Shown here: piece by piece, positions 57,184 to 64,000 of the stretch | Layout of the letters: every line of letters begins with the position of its first letter | How positions within the stretch are numbered: position 1 is the first letter of the stretch | Origin: Sambucus nigra | Lineage: Eukaryota; Streptophyta; Magnoliopsida; Dipsacales; Adoxaceae | Direction: 5' to 3' | DNA: 64,000 bases | Assembly (NCBI GenBank): GCA_949130495.1 | Contig: OX422218.1 | Coordinates: 42,726,651 to 42,790,650, forward strand | Translations under genes and position numbers: made by a program | Notes under the pieces: model-generated | Told to the model about the DNA's origin: nothing | Database searches by the model: none | The model's input: the letters and a program-made list of their open reading frames with translations, nothing else

Positions 57184-57363
57184 CCGAATCGATTCGGGCC
57201 AATTCCTAATCAATTCGGCCCAGCGAATCCATTCGCCTAGTAAGGAGAATCGATTTGGGTCATCAGACCTGGGACTCTATCTCATGCCGAATCGATTCGG
57301 CTGGGGTCCGAATCGATTCGGTCACTCAGACTTGGGCAACTGCATCTTTTCGAATCGATTCGG
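57184..57363. repeat. CCGAATCGATTCGG palindrome array in TE-G
   Basis: Seven copies or variants in 180 bp, starting about 290 nt after the donor-like site; same motif as TE-E and TE-F. Confidence 0.9.
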
Positions 57364-58127
57364 CCCTTCTGAACTCTCGAAAATGGCTACTTTTTGTAAG
57401 CCTAAAATACCCAAAATCATTTTCAATCATCTTCCAACCATTTTTTACCATCCTAATCACATATATATCATCAATATTCATCTTAGAATACATATAAACT
57501 AATTTCTATCCTCAAATCAAATATCTGCATATTAAATCTAAGATTATACCAAAAAGTTAGGTTTTGTTAAACTAAACCTAAAACCCATAAATTTCATCCA
57601 CAAATCGTGCAATAAATGGTACACAACAATTATTTAGCAAGTTTAATCACTTGCCTCGGGTTCGTAGGGTCTGAATCCTCCTTAAGATCGCGTATTAGCC
57701 GGAAAATCCTCTTTCTCTATCTTTTTTTCTCCTTCTTTCTCTTCCTCTTTCTTCTTCTCTCTTTCTTTCTTTCTATTTCTCTTTCTCTCTTGGGAGAATT
57801 GTTTCTCCCGTAGTCTTTTAAGCCCTAATCCCCAAGGTAGACATCTTTAAATGATAATACACAATTTAAATGACCCGGTAACTTTAATTCAAGTCAAACA
57901 GTCCTAAATTATTTTGGGAACCCAAATAGACCCCAAGTACAGTCATTTCGACTTTCTCGACCCTTCCGGAAATAATGGTACCTTCATAATTGTCATTCGA
58001 CACACTTCCTAACGACTTCAAATTTTGACCTCGATTGCCAATTTAATTATTCTCCAAATAAAATAATATTCATTTCTCCCAAAATAAATAAATCACCGTC
58101 TCCAAGACCTCAGGTTGTTACATTAGT

Positions 58128-61100
58128 GGAGTGATGTCACTATAGGTTAACTTGGCCGCCAAATATTTCAATGGGATTTTTTACTAAGAAAGTGGATTTG
58201 TGGTTGGTTTTGAATAAGTTGATGGATTTTTTTAAAGAGAAAATTGATTAGCGGTTGGTGTTGACATAGATCTGATGGTGAAGGTTTTAGTTTTGGTTTT
58301 GTTGGAACTTTTGTTCTGTAAAGTTTGAAAAAGAAACTGAACCAGCTAGGATTCTAAGCAAAACCAATCAATCACATACTATATAATGGAGATGGGTAGT
58401 TCTGGGACTTTTTTAAGCATAAAACTTTGAAAAAAAAAGATCTATTGCGAGGTCCATGGGATTTGTCTTTTAAGTCTTTTAATCAAAAAACCATATGATA
58501 TGGCCCCACATGTTCAAACCATTACCAATGGCTCTTCTTAATTTCCTCCATGATTTCCTCAACCTTTTCTTCCCTGTTTGGGCTATTAAAAAAAGAAAGC
58601 CTCGGCTTTGGTTGTATATGAGAAATGAACACACAAAAATCACAAACCAGTAATGGAAAAATTCTCTCATAATCCTCTTCGTAATTGCAGTCTTGTAACA
58701 TTAAAAAAATAATTTCGAATTCGAATTAGTATATCGTACAACTAGAGTCCCCAGTTATATGAGACAAAGGAGATTCTTGACTTCTTTTATGATAGGCACA
58801 ACGTGACTATATACTACCGGCACAAAGAGGGTAGAATCACGAAATGTTTCTAAGAGAGCGACCTATTCCGCGACACAACCCAAGAATCGTCTACTACAAA
58901 TTTAATGAACAATTAAAGTAATATAGTTTACTTTTGTTATGAAGCAAATATATACATTCTGAAGCAAGAGGTTTATATTTGCAATATTCTTGTGAGGTAA
59001 TAACTTATTTTGAGTAGTAGACTAATATAAAATATGAACATGATTTTTTGAAATCTGTATAAAACTCTGTGATGTGATTGTAAATCACAATATTTAGAAA
59101 ACAGTTTTATTTTGTTAGAAGTATGTGTTGTTTTCGACTTGAAATCGGTTTTTAAATCACTTTTTTGGTTGAGAACATATTTTCTTTTATAGAAATTGAT
59201 TTTTTAAAACTAGAGCTCACATATTTTTGTTGGAAAACGATTTTTTTGGTGGGGTAAAAATCTGTTTTTTTTTTTTTTTGCTGAAATCACTCTTTTTTTA
59301 TTTGTTGTTGAAAGTCTTTTTTTTTTGCAACAATATATTTATTTATTTATTTATTTCTAGAAATCGATTTTTTTAGCTGGAATTTTTTTTAATAGACATC
59401 TTTCTAAATGTCTTTGAGGTTATGAAGAGAATTCTATCAATCTAATTTTTTTTGTCGGCCATAACTATTTTGAAACAAGGACACGGAAGGGTGCCATCAA
59501 TATATTTTATTAGTCTTTGTCAGATAAGTTTGACATGATGAGACATATTGAGTGGGTTGGCAGAAGGAATTTGTGGAAGCTGTAATATTTGAAGTTGAAG
59601 TGGTTGTAAATATAAATTAAAGAACATGTAATTAATAGTTTTATATGGATAGATAAATTGAATGTATGAATATCCAATTCTATATGTTATTTGCTTTTTA
59701 ATAATATAAATGTTATGAATTATACATTTAACGTTAGGATCTTAGATCAATATCATTATCACGTATAATTTTTATGAGAAGTACAAAATTAAATTATGAC
59801 ATACCTCCATCATGTCACAAATGGAAGGATTGAGGGAGCGGTCGACCATAGCGATGTTTGATCGGATTGAATTTCGGACCACGACCCCTCTTATCTACGG
59901 TAACAACATACTCTAATTTCAGCACGTTCCAACAGTTGGATCTTCTTTTATACCCAAAATAATATTTCAAAAATCAACATAAACTCGAGTCTTTGTATTT
60001 CTCTCCCTTATCCCATAATTTCATTATGTTATCTTTTCGTGTGTCTAAAAAATTAAAGAGACCTTAATCAAGGACATGACTCAAACAAACTATTTATAGG
60101 CAGGGACATGACTCAAATGTCCAACTGTCACTTAATCTTAACTATACATCAAGGTAGATAACCAAGAGTTCTTTTGACTCTTGGTATTTGGAGTACCCTT
60201 TCATTAACCAGAGTGATTCTTAGTATTGATCTAATTATGGTTCATATTTTGTAGAATTAATCTTAAAAATGATTCTAATATTCTCTCACTTGGTCCATAA
60301 TTATCATAACGCACGCAATAATCTTTCAGTCATCCCTGTATGGTTTTTCACAAATACCTTAATCAAACAAGCTATTAATGTGGGTCAAGACACTCAAATA
60401 AAAATTCAAGATCATGATCACTTCCATGTACCAAAACGTTAACAATTCACCCAATAAGGTCTATAAATTAAGTTATTTAGCAATGGTTCAAAAATGCCTT
60501 ACTTATTTATTTTTCCAAAGAAATATATTTTATTAATAGATGGAGAAAAAGACTCTCTAAGGGAACTTACAAGCACTAAATTAGGACTCTTGCAAAAAAA
60601 AAAAAAAACAATCTAAAGCCAATTTAAAAAGCATTTATGGTCTACGATTTCTTGAACATGTTCGCTTGCGGACGACGTTCCAATTGTCATTTTTCGCAGT
60701 AGAATTTACATCATTAAGATCGAAATTCACTGCCGATGCTGGATCAAGTTTGGGGAGATCCACAAATAAATAAAAAATGCCTTATACAAAAGACTATTTA
60801 TGTCACATTCATCAATTCACATGCATGTTAACTTATATTGAAGACATAAATTAAAATGTTGAGAATACACTTTAATCGTTATCAAGTATAGTGCCCAAAT
60901 ATAAGCTTCAAATAATCCACTAATAATTATACTTAATTGGCTACATGAAAGACTCATATCTTAAACATGTTTCATGAATCTCATTTTGTGATCGCCCATT
61001 ATTACTCGATATGCTACGTTAACTTTTGTCTCCCACTGATTTCTGAGAGGAAAAAATATTTGTTAAATTAAATTTTGAAAAAAATAATTTTTGGAATCTA

Positions 61101-61198
61101 TTTTATTTTGGTATGTAAAAAGGTTGGCATTTGTTTATAAAAATAAGTTTTTAAGTTAATTTAAATCGGGTTTAAAATTTTGAAATTATTACATTTTA
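58128..61198. other. Intergenic stretch, no gene recognised
   Basis: AT-rich with many T runs (59205-59400, including four TTTA units at 59337-59356). The first 50 bp (GGAGTGATGTCACTATAGGTTAACTTGG) resemble 54385-54420, a local duplication about 175 bp apart before TE-G insertion. Phrases such as CTCACTTGGTCCATAATTATC (60278) recall degraded copia interiors, but nothing can be assigned. Confidence 0.5.
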
Positions 61199-63545
61199 TG
61201 TAAAAATCGGGGGAGGATCCGACCTAAGGAGAACAAGATAAAGTGAAAATATTTGACCAACCGATCGAGTTGAATTTTCTTGAGCAGCTCCGTGTTGTCT
61301 TCGGCTAACACATATCAAAAGTTCAGCAAATGTCGACTGTTCGATCGTCCGCAATGATTTTTTAGTGTCTGTATTTGATTAAGACTCAAACTCTTTTTTC
61401 TATATAAACATAAAGTGACGTGTTCAGGACTTTTAAAACACATTTTAGACTTCTCATAAATCTGTAGCCTCTAATAATTTTATTTGGTCTCATTTACAAA
61501 ATAGAAATCCCATTAAACACAACTTTTAATACAAGTTTTGAAGAGCCAAACCCGGTTTTCCAAAATCATTCAAGAACGTGTATACATTTTTTTTCGAGAG
61601 GAACGCTACCATCCAATCTGATTCTTCAAACGATTTTTATTGGTATGAATAGTTCTATTGTTCCTCTTTAGTATTATGCATTTTAAATGTTTCCTAAACA
61701 CTAATAAGTATTGTTTTCCTAAAATAAATTAATGAGAGTAATTAGGAAAAGTGAAACTAAATGTTGGACTATTTTTATTCAAATCGTTAATACGAATTAA
61801 GACTCAAAACCTTTTCATTCTTAAACTAGATGTCGGGATTCCGTTAGAATTTATGATGTTTGCATGTACAATGAATCGAAGAATGATATAAATTGATTTC
61901 GACATATAAAAATTATATTATTTATGTGTTACTTGTAGAAAAGAAATTTATTATTTATGTCCCGAAATTATGCATGTGGTAAATATCATTTTAGTTGTTG
62001 AAAAAATAAATTATTTAATTAATATTATGGTTAAGCGGACATAGTTGGGACAAATTGTAATTTCACAATTAATCTAAAGAATGGTTGTGATAATTGGAAA
62101 ATATGGTATGTGTGATTTGTTAATGTTATTAATAATTGACTTCGTGTGAACGGCAGGATTGTTGGGGATAGTTAGTGTTCTCACAATATTTTAGGTTACT
62201 TGCTAGGTATGAGACTAGAAGGTAGGCCTTAGTTGTTTGTAACGCTTGCTAGGTATGAGACTAGTTCTTGTAGACTTTTATGGATGGGTATTTCGCGGTG
62301 GGGTAGATTTGTACATCATTTTTTTTTATCATAAGCCTAGGTACGAGGCTAGGTATTAGCTAGTGGTAGGTATTCTTTCTAAAGATTACGCTGGGATACA
62401 CTTGTGTTTTGGAGACCACTAGGTATACAACTAGATGCAAATTGAGGAGTTAGTTCCCGGAAAAAGGGTAGGACTAATAGAAAATAATGAGAACTCAAGA
62501 AATTTGAGAATTAATGCCCAAGATAATAAACGGGTATTAAAATTAATTTTCATGGTCAATAAGTGCAGAGCTGACATAATACAGGCTGACTAGCTGCGTG
62601 GGTGTGTGTTGGTGTCACCAATAAGTGCAGAGAAGACATAATACGGGTTGACTGGCTATTGTGACATGTCGTGCATGGAACCTCATCAATAACTACGTGG
62701 TTAACTAAATTGGATCGGCTGGCTATAGCGAGGGGAATTGTGTGTGATATAAAACATTAGACAGGCCCGAATAAGTGCATGACCAATAGAAAGGTCGGTC
62801 GGCTATAACGGCACTACTATAATAATAATTTAAGATAATTAACTTAAATTGATATCTTTAACATAATTAAATGATCAAAATGTCGTGATTGGACTTAAAC
62901 ATGGGAGTGCCCTAGTTATGTGGGTAGATAGTGGTAGTATTTTTATTCGCATGTTAATTTATATCTTGTTTAAAATAAAATAAACTATTGTTATGTTTAT
63001 CATGCATAATGTTATTCTCTAGGTTCACGAACCCTAATTGGGAGGAGTAGCTAGTATTCATGAGGCGGGCCCTGACCCATTGCGTTGACTAACATTTCAG
63101 GTATAGCGTTGGAATAGCTGAATATGAGTGATTGAATTTTTTTTGGAGATACAATTGGAGATTTATTTTAGTTACTTTAGTAGTTTAGATTTACTTCCCA
63201 TTTTTGTCGCATTTATTATGAGACTTTTATTTACGGATATGGTGGGTCAATCGGTTCCACAGTTGTTTACGATTTCTATCAGATATTTATAGTTCGATTT
63301 TTTCATTTGGGATTTATATTTATTTGGAGTTGGATTTAGTTTGGATATTATCACGGTGATGGATTTTTATATTGCATGGATGGTTATATTTGTTGGATAA
63401 ATTTGATTATATATTATGGAAAAAAATAAGTAAATATCTCATATATCTGTCACATGGTGAGAATGATAACTTATTTAGTGATTCCCTGCATAGTTTGGTG
63501 GCAGCGGCTGACCACCTCGCTTGCCTGAATGTGCGAAGTGTTACA
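61199..63545 (+). repeat. TE-H 5' LTR, left boundary provisional
   Basis: The right end GTGTTACA at 63538-63545 followed by a primer-binding site is clear. The left end is not: TGTAAAAATCGGGG at 61199 is only a candidate. Inside: a near-duplicate CTTGCTAGGTATGAGACTAG at 62200 and 62251, imperfect repeats AATAAGTGCAGAG...GACATAATAC at 62554 and 62622 with a weaker one at 62770, hairpin GGGCCCTGACCC at 63067-63078, and acceptor-like CATTTCAG|GTATAG at 63100/63101. It lacks the palindrome array and GCAAGT donor of the other families. Confidence 0.5.
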
Positions 63546-63547
63546 TA

Positions 63548-63559
63548 TGGTATCAGATC
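63548..63559 (+). promoter_or_regulatory. TE-H primer-binding site (Met tRNA)
   Basis: TGGTATCAGATC, one change from TGGTATCAGAGC, two bases after the LTR end. The following leader (GTCTCAGGTCTCATAGG) runs to the (TA)n tract; gag is not reached. Confidence 0.85.
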
Positions 63560-63910
63560 ATGGTCTCAGGTCTCATAGGTTGTGAATCGGTTTAGATTCC
63601 ACGTTAGCAATCATTGATTCCCTTATTGATTAGTACTCCTTAAGGCATTATGTCTGGCATACGTGTTAGCTGTGTTTCTTAAGGATATGCAGTTTTGTGG
63701 TCAGGACGATGTAGGAATCGAGGTTAGAAGTAATGATATTGAAGTGAGGATCCTTTGAGTTGATTTTGAAGACAATATTTATTTGGCAGATCGTTAGTAT
63801 AATTTTGAATATATATAGTGGATTTGATTTGATTTGAGGATTTAAGCTTGTGATGATTTTTGGTAGTAGAATCGAGTGGTGATTTGTGGGGAACCATTAT
63901 ATGCCGTTAT

Positions 63911-63993
<83 letters not shown>

Positions 63994-64000
63994 GTATTTT
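63560..64000 (+). other. TE-H leader, cut by window edge
   Basis: Non-coding so far; no Gag start seen before the window ends. Includes the (TA)n tract at 63915-63990. Confidence 0.6.
63915..63990. repeat. (TA)n microsatellite
   Basis: About 38 TA units. Confidence 0.98.

Larger units (their letters stand above)
55081..57654 (-). other. Putative leader intron in TE-G (GC-AG)
   Basis: GAG|GCAAGTG to CTTTAG|GTG, 2574 nt; CTGAC 46 nt before the acceptor inside a CGGG/CCCG hairpin. Confidence 0.5.
54570..58122 (-). mobile_element. TE-G: solo LTR (3553 bp), TE-E group
   Basis: Minus strand TGTAACAACCTGAGG (58122) to GAGTTGTCACA (54570), TTAGT duplicated at 54565-54569 and 58123-58127. Host sequence joins cleanly across it (AAATTGAG-TTAGT-GGAGTGATGTC). 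Internal plan: U3 box 57970-57950, donor-like CCCGAG|GCAAGTG at 57655/57654, palindrome array 57363-57184, three hairpin modules about 56060-55620, hairpin CGGGCTCTGACCCG at 55136-55123, acceptor-like ACTTTAG|GTGTTC at 55081/55080. Has a C17 run near 55686 and (TA)n near 56470. Confidence 0.94.

Noticed and set aside
60270..61050. CTCACTTGGTCCATAATTATC and GTCTCCCACTGATTTC, phrases seen in degraded copia elements
   Set aside because: No LTR, primer-binding site or coding motif around them.
1..64000. tRNA, rRNA, CRISPR arrays or bacterial-type operons
   Set aside because: None seen; tRNA-like sequence appears only as primer-binding-site complements, and the palindrome arrays have no CRISPR-like constant spacing.

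Overview
This window is plant nuclear DNA from an angiosperm, probably a dicot. It is AT-rich, contains no intact host gene that I can recognise, and is dominated by nested Ty3/gypsy long terminal repeat (LTR) retrotransposons whose primer-binding sites match initiator-Met tRNA. The two pol regions that can be read end in a chromodomain-like segment and their LTRs are 2.8-4.1 kb, which fits the Tekay/Del chromoviruses. The few host genes are broken pieces: BAHD acyltransferase, ribosomal proteins uS19/S15, eL19/L19 and uL14/L23, the ARPC2 subunit of the Arp2/3 complex, and the ubiquitin-binding zinc finger of DNA polymerase eta. Element names TE-A to TE-H are mine.

Layout. 1-3808: TE-A (minus strand, 5' LTR plus start of gag), inserted into the 5' LTR of TE-B. 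3809-13384: TE-B (plus; truncated 5' LTR, gag-pol, 3' LTR), followed without a break by a second truncated internal region, TE-B' (13385-15157). 15158-15455: BAHD exon 2 fragment (minus). 16200-16772: hAT-type MITE. 18867-29332: TE-C (minus, complete, target duplication CACAT). 29662-30715: uS19/S15 pseudogene split by a 733-bp solo LTR (TE-D). 31274-43395: TE-E (plus, target duplication ATTTA), a non-autonomous element with about 4 kb LTRs and only 1.5 kb of non-coding interior; its 5' LTR carries solo LTR TE-F (35046-37699, ATCGG). 44667-47497: four short fragments of unrelated genes. 51583-52008: BAHD exon 1 fragment. 53279-54352: three MITE-like long inverted repeats. 54570-58122: solo LTR TE-G (minus, TTAGT). 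About 61.2-64.0 kb: 5' LTR, primer-binding site and leader of TE-H (plus), running off the window.

Main observation. The LTRs of TE-A, B, C, E, F and G are very divergent in sequence but share one layout: a short U3 with a conserved box; a donor-like AG|GCAAGT(G); an array of perfect short palindromes whose sequence differs by family; a small hairpin whose strand contains a plant branch-point motif (CTGAC or CTAAC); and an acceptor-like YAG|GTGYCC about 34-50 nt further on. I read this as a conserved GC-AG intron of 1.6-2.8 kb inside the LTR leader. TE-H shares the hairpin and an acceptor. This is inferred from sequence; no transcript evidence is available here.

Decay. The stops in gag-pol are mostly CAG to TAG, as expected from deamination of methylated C in a CHG context. 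TE-C, despite nearly identical LTRs, has a Gag without a recognisable capsid domain and with two zinc knuckles, so it probably moved with proteins from elsewhere.
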